NCBI RefSeq assembly: GCF_000429365.1
Contig: NZ_AUBS01000002.1
Span: 1-64,000 of the forward strand
Direction of reading: 5' to 3'
Origin: Pseudodonghicola xiamenensis DSM 18339
GTDB taxonomy: Bacteria; Pseudomonadota; Alphaproteobacteria; Rhodobacterales; Rhodobacteraceae
Length of the DNA stretch: 64,000 nt
The translations under genes were made by a program, and so were the position numbers. The notes under the pieces are model-generated. The model did no database searches. It was not told the DNA's origin and saw only the letters and a program-made list of their open reading frames with translations. Numbering within the stretch: the stretch's first letter is position 1; the number at the start of each line of letters is the position of its first letter. This document shows positions 54,357 to 63,987 of the stretch, piece by piece.

Positions 54357-56069
54357 TCAGCTTCGCGATGCCGAAAAGGCCGGTACCGGCTGGGCATAGC
54401 CCTTCAGCCGCACCGGCGGCAATTCCTCGAAGTGCAGCTTTCCATTGCCGACCGAAGCGTCACGCGTGGCACGATCGACCAGCGCCTGCCCCGGCTCGGC
54501 TTCGGAACACAGCCGCGCCGACAGGTTCACCGTCGACCCCAGCGCGGTGAAATCCATCCGTGCCTTGGCGCCCATCGCCCCCATCACCACCTCGCCCGAC
54601 GCCACGCCGATCCCGACGTGAAGCTGATACTCGGGATAATCATCAAGCATCCGCGCCATCGCTTCGAGGATCTCCACGGCGCAGGCAGCGGCGCGGCACT
54701 CCATCGCCTCGCCCTCGAACACAGCAACCAGCGCATCGCCGACGAATTTGTCGACGTCGCCGCCATGCTTCTCGACGATATCGGTCTGCACGTCGAAATA
54801 GCTGTTCAGCGCCTCGATCACCACCTCGGGTGCAACCCGTTCGGAAAAGGCGGTATAGCCGCGAATATCTGTGAACAGGACCGACACTCGCCGCCGCTCC
54901 CCACCGCGCAGCATCCCCTTCTCATCCGCCTTCTGGATCGCCGAAACCGTCCCGCGTGAGACGAATTTCATCAACTCCAGCCGTTCGCCCAATTCTCCGA
55001 TCATCCGATTGAACCGGGCGGCGAGATCGCCGATCTCGTCACGCACCCGGACCCCTTCGACCCGGGCCGAGAAATCCCCCTCCCCCACCCGTTCGGCCAC
55101 CGCGCCGATCTGCAGGATCGGTCGGGTCAGCTGGCGGGCAAAGATCAGCGCGCCAAGCCCCGCGATGACGAAGCCGATCAGCCCCACGATCAGAATCTGC
55201 CGGGTGATCGCATTGACCACCGCATAGGCGCTCGTCTCTTTCAATTCGGTGATCACCGCCCAGGGGAACCAATCCGGAAAGGCATAAGCACCCAACATGG
55301 CCGTGCCATCGGATCGCATATAGGGCTCCAGCGCCTCGGCGCGGGCTCCGGCGACGATCAGCGGCTGAACCGAGGCGACGATCTGACGATCGGTCAGCAA
55401 GGCCGGCTCGGCCTCCAGCACCCGGCGACCGGCCTGATCGACGACCGATATCTCGCCCCGCTGGGCGAAGGGATGCCGCCGGACCATCTCGCCCAGACTG
55501 GACAGGTCGATCTTCGCCGCCATCACCACCCGCCGCCCGGCGATCCGGCTGTTCAGCGGCAGTGCAAGGGTGGCGATCCAATCACCGGTTTCGCCGATCC
55601 GGCTGATCACCGGGCGGCCGTATTGCCCGGTCGTGGCAATCGCCTTGATCAGGTCGGCCGGTGTCGAGAGGGTCTTGACCGGGTCCAGTCCCGCCGCCGA
55701 CAGAGACGCCGCAAATGCCTCTCCGGTGACCAGAATGGGCAGGTCGGACCCTTCGACCGAAAGCTGCAACGCAACCACATGGGGCAATTGCTCCAACCCC
55801 AGGGTCAGCAGTGACACTTTCTGCTGCACCCCCAACTCGGCGCTGTCGATACCGTTGCGGATCACCGTCAGCGGCGTCAGCCAGCGGCCTTCGAATGTCG
55901 TGTCGAAAGCGGCACGCAATTCTGCCGCGACGGTGGTCAGATCCTCATTCGCCGCGCTCTTCAGCTCGTCCCGCGTCAACCGGGTCAGGTTCAACCCCAC
56001 CAATGCGAGTGGGGCCACCGCAAGCAAAGCGGCGAAGACGAAGAATTTGAGACGGAGGGGGAATCGCAT
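54357..56069 (-). CDS. Membrane class III adenylate cyclase with periplasmic sensor and HAMP domains
   Basis: A 570-residue protein. Membrane helices at about 8-28 and 290-312 enclose a periplasmic dCache-like sensor region. HAMP runs about 312-365 and a class III cyclase catalytic domain about 390-560. Metal-binding Asp401 (VLFTDIRGYTAFSER) and Asp445, adenine-selecting Lys441 (GGDVDKFVGDALVAVFEG) and Asp506 (MDFTALG), and transition-state Asn515 and Arg519 (TVNLSARL) are all present. An active ATP-specific enzyme is therefore expected. It starts 7 bases after the PKD gene ends and is the last gene of a three-gene unit with two exported proteins. Signal in, cAMP out; the ligand is unknown. 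Confidence 0.92.
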   Translation of the reverse strand: MRFPLRLKFFVFAALLAVAPLALVGLNLTRLTRDELKSAANEDLTTVAAELRAAFDTTFEGRWLTPLTVIRNGIDSAELGVQQKVSLLTLGLEQLPHVVALQLSVEGSDLPILVTGEAFAASLSAAGLDPVKTLSTPADLIKAIATTGQYGRPVISRIGETGDWIATLALPLNSRIAGRRVVMAAKIDLSSLGEMVRRHPFAQRGEISVVDQAGRRVLEAEPALLTDRQIVASVQPLIVAGARAEALEPYMRSDGTAMLGAYAFPDWFPWAVITELKETSAYAVVNAITRQILIVGLIGFVIAGLGALIFARQLTRPILQIGAVAERVGEGDFSARVEGVRVRDEIGDLAARFNRMIGELGERLELMKFVSRGTVSAIQKADEKGMLRGGERRRVSVLFTDIRGYTAFSERVAPEVVIEALNSYFDVQTDIVEKHGGDVDKFVGDALVAVFEGEAMECRAAACAVEILEAMARMLDDYPEYQLHVGIGVASGEVVMGAMGAKARMDFTALGSTVNLSARLCSEAEPGQALVDRATRDASVGNGKLHFEELPPVRLKGYAQPVPAFSASRS

Positions 56070-56076
56070 GGCCGGA

Positions 56077-59000
56077 TTATGGGCTGCGCGGCACCGCCTC
56101 TACAAGCGCCGTATCGCGTGCCACGCCACAGGCCAGCCCGGTGGCGTCACGCGCCTCGACCGTCACGGTATAGCTGCCCGGCACCGCATAACGATGACGC
56201 ACCCGCGCCCCACTGGCGGTGGCGCCATCGCCAAAATCCCAGCTCAGGCTCAGCCCCTGGCCTTCCGGATCCCGGGCAATGGCTGCATCGAACATGATGT
56301 CGTCATGTGCGCCGCCGACGAACAGCCTGCGATCAGGACCGGCGTCCACCACCGGCGGTGCGTTGACCAGCACCCGGGCGCTATCGCTGCCGTGATTACA
56401 GGCTGCGGCACCGCTGTCGTCACGCACGTTCAACCGCACCTCCAGCGCGCCAGGACTGTCAAAGCTGCGCTCGACCCGGGCGCCCGACAGGGTGATCCCA
56501 TCACTGAACACCCATTCGAAGGCATCAATCGCGCCATCGGGGTCGAACGACCCGCCCGCATCGAAGACAATGCTGTCTCCAGGGCAAACCAGCCGATCCG
56601 GTCCGGCCTGGGCCACCGGCGCGACATTCACACGCTGATAGATCTCCTCTACGCTCCGGCTCCCGGCCAGCCCGGCGCCATCATCCAGAATGACGCGCAG
56701 CGGATAGAGTCCCGGATGATCATAGGCATGGCTCACCTCGTTCCCCTCGGCGGTCTTGCCATCGCCAAACCTCCAGCTTGCCGCAGCTTCCGGAGCGGTG
56801 GCAAGCGTCCAACTGATCGGCTGCCCCGGGCAGGCCGGCGCCGGCGCGGCCAATGCCGCCTGCGGCACCGGCGCGACCTTGATCTTGCGCGTCATGCTGG
56901 CCAGGCTGTTGCCCACCCCGGCATCGTCCAGCACGCTCAACCGCAGCAGATACTCACCCGGCGCAGCATAGCTGTGCTCCGCCATCACGCCCTGCGCCGT
57001 GGCGCCATCGCCGAAGTCCCAATCATAGGACACAAGCGCCCCGTCGGCATCTGTCGAACCGCTGGCGTCGAAGCGGGCGCTTTGACCGACGGACAGATCT
57101 TCGGGCCCGGTGAATAGGGCAACCGGGGCGGCATTGACCACCACCCGATGAACCATCTCCAGCTCACCGCAGGCCTCCGCCCCCCCGGACAGCGCCACCC
57201 GCAGGGTGACGTCATAGCTCCCCGGTTCGGTCCAGGTGTGAGTGGCCTCGGCCCCTTCGGCAGTAGCGCCATCCCCGAAGTCCCACAGGATGCTGGAGAC
57301 GCCCTCTTCGCCCGCCCCCGACAGTCGTGCGGCGAATGCCGTTCCGGCACCGGCACCGGCGCGGGAGGGGCCGTCGATCGCCAGTTCAGGCGCGGGAACC
57401 ACCTCGACCTCGACCATGTCTGTATCGAGCGGGCTGCAACTCCCCAGCGCATCGCCGGTGATGGTCAGCGTCACGCTATAGTGCCCCGGTTCGCTGAAGG
57501 TATGGGCCGGGGTCGCCCCGGCGCCGGTGGCCCCATCGCCGAAATCCCAGGCAAAGGCATTGACCGCACCGTCGGCATCACTGGAGCCGGAGCCATCGAA
57601 GCGCACCAGAGTATTGGCGCAGACCTTCAGATCCGGCCCGGCGTCGGCCATCGGCCCCTGCCGGACCAATGCAGCGATCCGGTCCATGTCGGTGCCATAG
57701 TCGGTGCCGCTTTCATTGCGAACCCTCAGCGTTACCGGATAGACACCGGGCTTTTCGAAGATCTTGGTGGGGTTAATCAGATCAGAGCTCTCCCCATCCC
57801 CGAAATCCCAGGCATAGAGCAACGATCCGCCATCGGGGTCAGAGCTGCCAGAGGCATCGAACAGGATCGGCTGACCAGAGCAGACATCACGGTTGCCACC
57901 GGCGACGGCCACCGGCCTGGCCTTGATCCGGACGGTGGTGGCATCGCTTGTCCGCGCATTCGACAGTCCGCTGCCATCATCGACACTGAGCGTCACCGGG
58001 TAAAACCCGGGCTGCGGATAGACGTGGGTTACCCGTTGCCCCGCGACCGGATCGGAACCATCGCCGAAATCCCAAAGATAGATCAAGCTATCGCCATCCG
58101 CATCGGCCGAACCGCCGCCGTCCAGCGTGACATAAAGGCTTTCGCTCTCTACCGCCGGGCCAGCGTCGGCCACCGGCGGGCTGTTGACCCGGATGGTCAC
58201 CGCGTCGCTGGCAGTGGCATTCAGAACGCCACTGTCATCGGTGACCGTCAGCTGCGCCGACCAGACACCGGGCGCGGTATAAGCGCGTTCGACCCTTGCC
58301 GCTTCAAGAGGGGCCCCGAGATCGTCGAAATCCCAACGCCAGGACACGATCTTGCCGTCAGGGTCATAGGACGCGCCGCCGTCGAAGATCACGCTATCGC
58401 CAGGAGCGATATGCAGATCGGGCCCCGCCATGGCGACCGGAGCCGCATTCACCGTGATCAGGACCTCGGCCGAGGCGCTGGCGGCACCGCCAGCGAAATC
58501 GTCATAGACGGTCAACCCGATGGGATAGAGACCGGGCTTGTCCAACCGGTGGCTGACCCGCTCGCCCTCGGCGGTAGAGCCATCGGGAAACTGCCAGACG
58601 GCTTTGGCAATCTGCCCGTCGGGGTCAACCGAGGCCGCTGCCGAAAGCGTGAACTCCGCCCCCGGCGCCACTGTCCGGGCCGGGCCTGCGTCGGCGATCG
58701 GGCTGGCGTTGACGGTGACCACCATGCTGTCGCGGCTTCGGTTCAGCGGTGCGCCACTGTCATCGGTCACGCTCAACGCGACGTGATAGACGCCCGGGCG
58801 GGCATATACATGATCGACCCGCTCGCCTTCGCCCGTGGTGCCGTCGCCGAAATCCCAGGCCCAGGCGGCGACCTCTCCGTCAGGGTCCGAAGACCCGCTG
58901 CCATCGAAATGCACCACGCTGGCGGTCACGAACTGATCGGGGCCAGCATCAGCCACCGGCGCGGCATCGACACGCACCGTCCGGGTCACGCTTTGCAGGG

Positions 59001-60945
59001 CCGACGCCGTGCCGCTGTTGTCGATCACCGTCAGCGTCACCGGAAACTCTCCGGCCCGGGTCCAGGCATAGTTCACCACCGGCCCCTCGCCGGTGGCCCC
59101 ATCGCCGAAATCCCAGATATAAGACAGGATCTGCCCATCCGGGTCGACCGAGGCGGTCGCGTCCAGCACCGCCGCCTCGGACACAGATAGGGCGCGCAGC
59201 GGCGGCGTAAAGGCCGGAACCGGTGGCGCGTTGACGGCGATCTGCAAGTGATCCTGCGCCCGAGCATTGGCCACACCGCTGTCGTCGACCACCGTCAACG
59301 TCACCGTATAGAGCCCCGGGGCGCCATAGGCATGGGTCACCGTCTTTCCGTCCAGCTCGGTGCCGTCGCCCATATCCCAGATGTAACGGTCGATCAGCCC
59401 GTCGATATCATAGCTCGCCCCGGCGCTGACACTCAGGTTCTGCCCAACCACGGCCTGCTGATCGGCACCGGCTTCGGCCACCGGCGGGAAGTTGACCAGC
59501 ACCCGCCGGGTCTCCACCCCGAAGTTGCAGGGATGATCGCTGTCGTCCTCGACCCGCAGGACCGCACGGAATTGCCCCGGCGCGGCATAACTGTGGCTGG
59601 CCTGGATCCCGCGGGCCTCGGCGCCGTCGCCGAAGTTCCACAGATAGCGGGTGATCGGGCTGTCGGAGGGCTCCGAGGCACTGCCATCGAAGGCCACCGC
59701 CTGCCCGGGTGCGACAACGATATCGCCACCGGGCACCGCAATAGGGGCGTTGCGCACATGCACCGGAAGCTCCAGCGCGGCACCCCGACCGGGACGGGAA
59801 CCGGGCTCCAGCACCTCAAGCCGCGCGGTATATCGCCCCGGGGCGGCATAGCGATGGACGATCACCGGTTCGGGCGAACTCTCCCCGTCGCCGAAATTCC
59901 ACAAATAGGACAACGGAGCCCGTCCGGTGGTGCCGCTGGCATCGAAAGCCACCGCGCGGCAATCGGCCAGCGGTCGGGCGGTCCCCTGCGCCACCGGCCG
60001 CGCCGGCACCGGCGCCCGGAGCGGCGGCATCGTCAACGGCAACGCCTGCCCATCGGCGTCGAATACCGACACGGTAACGTCGTTGGGCGTTTCGAAACCG
60101 CCGGAAAAGCTCAGCGCCAGATCGGTCTCAGGCGTCTCGACCTGATCCGAAACCCAATAATCCTGCCCCGAGCTTTTCAGCGGCAGGTCGCCGAATCTGG
60201 TCACCAGTGCGAAATCGGCGCTGGCACCGTCGAAATTCTGCACCGTCAACGGCCCATCGCCGGGCGCCTTGAAACCGATCAGCGTCGGCGCCTCTCCTCC
60301 CGCCCAGCGCACCGTCGCCTGGTAGGAAAACATCTCCAGCCCCTCGGGCGGGCGGTCGCTGTCGCGCTGCAGGCTGACCGACACCGAATACCCGTTGCCC
60401 TGGTAGCCCTCGGTGCCCAGAACATCGAGCCGGAAATAGGCGCGGTCGCCGATCACCTCGCCCTGGCGGGCATGCAGGGCCGTCAGCGTCGCCCAGCGGC
60501 CATCGGTTGCCGGATCGCTGCCAAAGATCTTTTCACGGATCAGCTTTCCCGGCCCTGGTGCCGGATCGAACTCCTGCCGCCCGGCGCGGGCGCCATCGGC
60601 GACCGGCTGTGGCCGATCAACAGCGGAAAAGGCGCCCTCGCCACCGAACAACCGAAAGGTCGTTTCAGATCCCCCCCCGCCGCCATAGGGGAAATCGCCC
60701 CGGCCGCCGGTTTCGGGATCGTAGAGGCGCAGATAGACAGGATCGGCCAGATCGGCAGGCAGGCTGAAAAAGATCTCTTCGAGGTGGTCGATATCCCCCT
60801 CGCGACTGGGGGCGCGGCGTCCGTAAACCACCAGAAGCCCTGCATCGGTCCCGGCGCCCGCCGACGACTGGGCCGGCAGAACAGAGGGCTCGACCAGCAT
60901 CATCAGCGCCAGAAGCGCCCCTGTCCCGATCCGTGCCTTTTGCAT
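56077..60945 (-). CDS. Large exported multi-PKD-domain protein
   Basis: A 1,622-residue protein with a signal peptide (residues 1-25, ...PSVLPAQ), a unique N-terminal domain (about 26-315) and about 15 tandem PKD (Ig-like) domains. Each PKD domain shows the YxWDFGDG core followed by a HxYxxPGxYxVxLxVxDDSG strand pair. Some copies deviate (WQFPDG, WDFDDLG, WRFGDG, WVFSDG). The last PKD ends almost at the C-terminus, with no membrane anchor, sorting signal or enzyme domain. Such arrays act as extended binding rods in the periplasm or outside the cell. A strong AACGGAGG site precedes ATG 60945. It lies between the FecR/LysM and cyclase genes. Confidence 0.9.
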   Translation of the reverse strand: MQKARIGTGALLALMMLVEPSVLPAQSSAGAGTDAGLLVVYGRRAPSREGDIDHLEEIFFSLPADLADPVYLRLYDPETGGRGDFPYGGGGGSETTFRLFGGEGAFSAVDRPQPVADGARAGRQEFDPAPGPGKLIREKIFGSDPATDGRWATLTALHARQGEVIGDRAYFRLDVLGTEGYQGNGYSVSVSLQRDSDRPPEGLEMFSYQATVRWAGGEAPTLIGFKAPGDGPLTVQNFDGASADFALVTRFGDLPLKSSGQDYWVSDQVETPETDLALSFSGGFETPNDVTVSVFDADGQALPLTMPPLRAPVPARPVAQGTARPLADCRAVAFDASGTTGRAPLSYLWNFGDGESSPEPVIVHRYAAPGRYTARLEVLEPGSRPGRGAALELPVHVRNAPIAVPGGDIVVAPGQAVAFDGSASEPSDSPITRYLWNFGDGAEARGIQASHSYAAPGQFRAVLRVEDDSDHPCNFGVETRRVLVNFPPVAEAGADQQAVVGQNLSVSAGASYDIDGLIDRYIWDMGDGTELDGKTVTHAYGAPGLYTVTLTVVDDSGVANARAQDHLQIAVNAPPVPAFTPPLRALSVSEAAVLDATASVDPDGQILSYIWDFGDGATGEGPVVNYAWTRAGEFPVTLTVIDNSGTASALQSVTRTVRVDAAPVADAGPDQFVTASVVHFDGSGSSDPDGEVAAWAWDFGDGTTGEGERVDHVYARPGVYHVALSVTDDSGAPLNRSRDSMVVTVNASPIADAGPARTVAPGAEFTLSAAASVDPDGQIAKAVWQFPDGSTAEGERVSHRLDKPGLYPIGLTVYDDFAGGAASASAEVLITVNAAPVAMAGPDLHIAPGDSVIFDGGASYDPDGKIVSWRWDFDDLGAPLEAARVERAYTAPGVWSAQLTVTDDSGVLNATASDAVTIRVNSPPVADAGPAVESESLYVTLDGGGSADADGDSLIYLWDFGDGSDPVAGQRVTHVYPQPGFYPVTLSVDDGSGLSNARTSDATTVRIKARPVAVAGGNRDVCSGQPILFDASGSSDPDGGSLLYAWDFGDGESSDLINPTKIFEKPGVYPVTLRVRNESGTDYGTDMDRIAALVRQGPMADAGPDLKVCANTLVRFDGSGSSDADGAVNAFAWDFGDGATGAGATPAHTFSEPGHYSVTLTITGDALGSCSPLDTDMVEVEVVPAPELAIDGPSRAGAGAGTAFAARLSGAGEEGVSSILWDFGDGATAEGAEATHTWTEPGSYDVTLRVALSGGAEACGELEMVHRVVVNAAPVALFTGPEDLSVGQSARFDASGSTDADGALVSYDWDFGDGATAQGVMAEHSYAAPGEYLLRLSVLDDAGVGNSLASMTRKIKVAPVPQAALAAPAPACPGQPISWTLATAPEAAASWRFGDGKTAEGNEVSHAYDHPGLYPLRVILDDGAGLAGSRSVEEIYQRVNVAPVAQAGPDRLVCPGDSIVFDAGGSFDPDGAIDAFEWVFSDGITLSGARVERSFDSPGALEVRLNVRDDSGAAACNHGSDSARVLVNAPPVVDAGPDRRLFVGGAHDDIMFDAAIARDPEGQGLSLSWDFGDGATASGARVRHRYAVPGSYTVTVEARDATGLACGVARDTALVEAVPRSP

Positions 60946-60988
60946 GAACAAACCTCCGTTACCCCGTCTCGCGGGGCCGCCCCAAACC

Positions 60989-63337
60989 CTATTCGATGAC
61001 CGTATTGCCAGCATAATCTTCGATCACCACTTCGATCAGCCGCAGCTTGCCCGGACGTGGTGGCAGACTGGCCTGGCAGCTCCCCACCGCGCCATCGCAA
61101 TGCAGGAACCCGCGCACCTCTTCGCCGTCGATCGACAAAATGAAAGGCGCCGCCTGCCTCAGCCCACTGGGATCATGCGCCTCGACCCGCAGTTCGATCG
61201 GCCCCGCGACACCCTGCGGTCGGCCCAGATCAACCCGCGTCACCTCGGGCGGGTCAAGATCGAGAAAGACGTCGAAACGGGTGTGCGAAACATTGCCAAC
61301 CGCATCCCGAGCCGTCAGCTCCACCGCATTCCTGCCCGCGACAAGCGGCAAGGTCAGATCGAAACGCCCCGCATCCAGCGCCACCGCACTGCCGTTCAGC
61401 TCCAGCTCCGCCGCATCCCCTGCCGCCCCCGAAAGCCGCAGCCCGGCCTCGCCAGTCACCTGCGGTGGCGGCAGATCAAGCGTCACCTCCGGCGCGGTCC
61501 GATCGCTCAATGCGACGAAATCAATCTGCCCCTCGACCGTCCCGCCGGGGCCCAGAACCGCAATCGTAAAGCGTTGCCGCTCGGGCTTGACCGGGATGGT
61601 GAAATTCAGCTCTCCGGCAGCACCCACCCGTGTCCGCAACAGCTCGAAACCGGCTTCGCCACTCACCACTGCCACCGTCTCGGGCGCGGCATCCGTCTTG
61701 GCGGCGACGGTCAGTTCGCCACTGCGGGAGGCCAGGGCCCCCTCGACCCGCGGGATCGCATCGGACAACAGGATGCCGACCGTCGCCGCCGGACGATAGC
61801 TCACCGTCAGGCTGCGATTGCTTTGATTGCCAGCCGGATCCGTCGCCGCCAGTTCGATCCGGTTCTCACCCGGCTCCAGCGTCAGCCGCGCCAGGAAGGA
61901 CCCGTCGGCCCCCAGCTTCAGCGGGTCCCCGTTCAGCACCACCTTAGCCGACAGTTCCGAGGCTCCCAGAACCTCGATCTCGGGCACGGTCACCAGCGTG
62001 CCGTCAGCCGGCGACATCAACGCCAGAAACGGCGGCGTGGTATCGACCCGCAGGGTGAAATCGCGCGGCGTGCTCCAGGCGCCGGGCAGCCCCAGCGCGT
62101 CGAGCCCCGCAACCCGCCAATAATAATGCCCCGGCTCCAGCCCGGTCATAGAAACCCCCTGCGCCTCAACCTCCCATCGGGAGAAAATCATCTTGTTGAA
62201 CCCAGGGTCCTCCGCGACCTCCAGCCAATACCCGCGTGCGCCCTCGAGCTTTTGCCACGCCAGGGGGGCTGCCGCGGTATAGATAATGGCACCAGGTGCG
62301 GGCGCCATCGGCAGCGGGCGATCCAGCACCAAGGCCCGGCGGGTCCCTGCCCCGGTCAGGACCGCCCCTTCGTTCTTGCCCAGGGTAATGACCTCGGAGC
62401 CCCGGGCGATCTGCAACCCCGCGCTGTCGTAATTCACGAAACGGGCGCTCTCCGCATCTTTCCTGACCCAGAAATCGGCCGAGTTGGTGGTGGTCTCGAC
62501 CCCCGGCACCTCGATCTCGAAAGACGTCCTGTCGGAAAGCTGATTGAGCAGCGCGTAGAAATCACCTTCGGCCAGCGATACTTTGGCCACCTCTCCGCCG
62601 GTCAGCGGGTCGGAACGCATCCGTTGAATCGTCGCATTGGAGTTCGGGTTCAGCCGCAGCCGGCTGAGATCGCGGAACGTGATCTGCGTAGAGGAATTGG
62701 ACAGCGTCCTGAGCTTTTCGTACTCGACCAGAACATCATTGGGCAGCCGGTTCGACCAGGCCTGTTCGGCGGGGGCCCGTCCTTCGACCCTGCCCTGTAC
62801 GTCCGACACCACCGCCTCGGCTGCACGGTCGCGCTGCGCGACAGAGATCTCCAGCGCTTCGCGGGCGAAATCGCTGGCCTCCGCAGCAGAGCTGACCGCC
62901 TGCCGCCATTCGCCACGCTCGCGTTGCAGGATCGCGGCATCCCGATTTTCAAGCGCCTGGCCGATTTCGACAGGGGCGAAGATGCGCGCGCCTTCGGCAG
63001 TGGCGGCCTGGATATCGTGAAGCGAGTTCATAAGCGCCTGGTCCGCCACCGTGACCTGCCGCACCGGCAGCGCCAGTTCGGTGCCGGGCCTCAGATCGGC
63101 CGGCGAAGCGATATTGTTCAGCGCCAGCACCAAGGGCCAGAGATCAGGATCGTGCAGATACTTGCCCACGAGACCACGCAGCGTATCGGCCTCGTCGAAG
63201 CGGACATGCTCGAACGGCGCCTCCATCGGGTCAACCTCGGCATCAATGGCCCCCGACGAGACAAGCAGCATGGTGCAACCGACCATGGCAGCCATCACAG
63301 CGCGCATCGGATTTGCGAAGATCACCAGCCGAACCAC
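60989..63337 (-). CDS. Exported LysM-FecR protein with Ig-like repeats
   Basis: A 782-residue exported protein. A signal sequence spans about 11-33; MVGC at 18-21 leaves a lipoprotein form possible. A LysM domain at about 44-93 (DTLRGLVGKYLHDPDLWPLVLALNNI, then LRPGTELALP) should bind peptidoglycan. A helical stretch follows, then a FecR domain near 225-340 (AKVSLAEGDFYALLNQL, SFEIEVPGVETTTNSADFWVRKD). A fibronectin-like domain (ARGYWLEVAEDPGF, YYWRVAGLD) precedes three or more Ig-like repeats. GTG 63337 has GGGGGACGG upstream; ATG 63307 is possible. It is the first gene of the unit with the PKD protein (43-base gap) and the cyclase. FecR domains relay envelope signals in other systems. Confidence 0.88.
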   Translation of the reverse strand: MVRLVIFANPMRAVMAAMVGCTMLLVSSGAIDAEVDPMEAPFEHVRFDEADTLRGLVGKYLHDPDLWPLVLALNNIASPADLRPGTELALPVRQVTVADQALMNSLHDIQAATAEGARIFAPVEIGQALENRDAAILQRERGEWRQAVSSAAEASDFAREALEISVAQRDRAAEAVVSDVQGRVEGRAPAEQAWSNRLPNDVLVEYEKLRTLSNSSTQITFRDLSRLRLNPNSNATIQRMRSDPLTGGEVAKVSLAEGDFYALLNQLSDRTSFEIEVPGVETTTNSADFWVRKDAESARFVNYDSAGLQIARGSEVITLGKNEGAVLTGAGTRRALVLDRPLPMAPAPGAIIYTAAAPLAWQKLEGARGYWLEVAEDPGFNKMIFSRWEVEAQGVSMTGLEPGHYYWRVAGLDALGLPGAWSTPRDFTLRVDTTPPFLALMSPADGTLVTVPEIEVLGASELSAKVVLNGDPLKLGADGSFLARLTLEPGENRIELAATDPAGNQSNRSLTVSYRPAATVGILLSDAIPRVEGALASRSGELTVAAKTDAAPETVAVVSGEAGFELLRTRVGAAGELNFTIPVKPERQRFTIAVLGPGGTVEGQIDFVALSDRTAPEVTLDLPPPQVTGEAGLRLSGAAGDAAELELNGSAVALDAGRFDLTLPLVAGRNAVELTARDAVGNVSHTRFDVFLDLDPPEVTRVDLGRPQGVAGPIELRVEAHDPSGLRQAAPFILSIDGEEVRGFLHCDGAVGSCQASLPPRPGKLRLIEVVIEDYAGNTVIE

Positions 63338-63525
63338 CGAACACCGTCCCCCGTTGCGGGTCGAACAAACTTTCTGCTGTTTGCCCTATCTTCACGTTAG
63401 GTCAAGCATCGGGCAAGAAAATTCCCTGAGAGCCGACAGCCGCGGCAACCAAGACATATGCCGCGTGACACCCCCCGGCGGCTTGATACAGCGTCGCGTC
63501 AAAACCGTCGATGACAGCGCCCCAC

Positions 63526-63987
63526 CTAACCCGTGATCGGGCCGCTGCGTTTGATCGTCCGCAATACGACATTGGTCTGGGCACTGGCCACCGCCGGCAG
63601 GCGGAACAGGAAATCTTCCAGGAACCGGTTATAGGCCTCAAGGTCACGACACAAGACGCGCAGATGATAATCTGCCTGGCCGGTCGTGGCATAACATTCC
63701 TGCACTTCGGACTTGGTTTCGACCGCGCGGATGAATTCGACGATCCGGTCCGGGTCGTGGCGGGTCAGATGCACATGGACGATGGCTTGGAAACCCAGCC
63801 CCATCTTCGCCGGCGAAACCACCGCGCCATAGCGCTCGATCACGCCCGCCTCCTCCAGCGCGCGCACCCGCCGCCAGAGCGCCGAGGCCGACATTCCCAC
63901 CGCCTCGGCCAACTCGGCGTTGGAGCGGCGGCAATCCTGCTGCAGCAGGGTCAGCAGCCGCAGGTCGCGGGTGTCGAGCGGCATCAT
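63526..63987 (-). CDS. Lrp/AsnC-family transcriptional regulator
   Basis: A 153-residue feast/famine regulator. The N-terminal helix-turn-helix reads LDTRDLRLLTLLQQDCRRSNAELAEAVGMSASALWRRVRALEEAGVIERYGAVVSPAKMG (in segments), and the C-terminal RAM domain shows VQECYATTGQADYHLRVLCRDLEAYNRFLEDFLFRLPAVASAQTNVVL. It is a full-length local regulator that probably binds an amino acid. Its stop lies 188 bases beyond the start of the FecR gene, on the same strand, so it could be upstream of that operon, though the gap suggests separate promoters. Confidence 0.92.
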   Translation of the reverse strand: MMPLDTRDLRLLTLLQQDCRRSNAELAEAVGMSASALWRRVRALEEAGVIERYGAVVSPAKMGLGFQAIVHVHLTRHDPDRIVEFIRAVETKSEVQECYATTGQADYHLRVLCRDLEAYNRFLEDFLFRLPAVASAQTNVVLRTIKRSGPITG

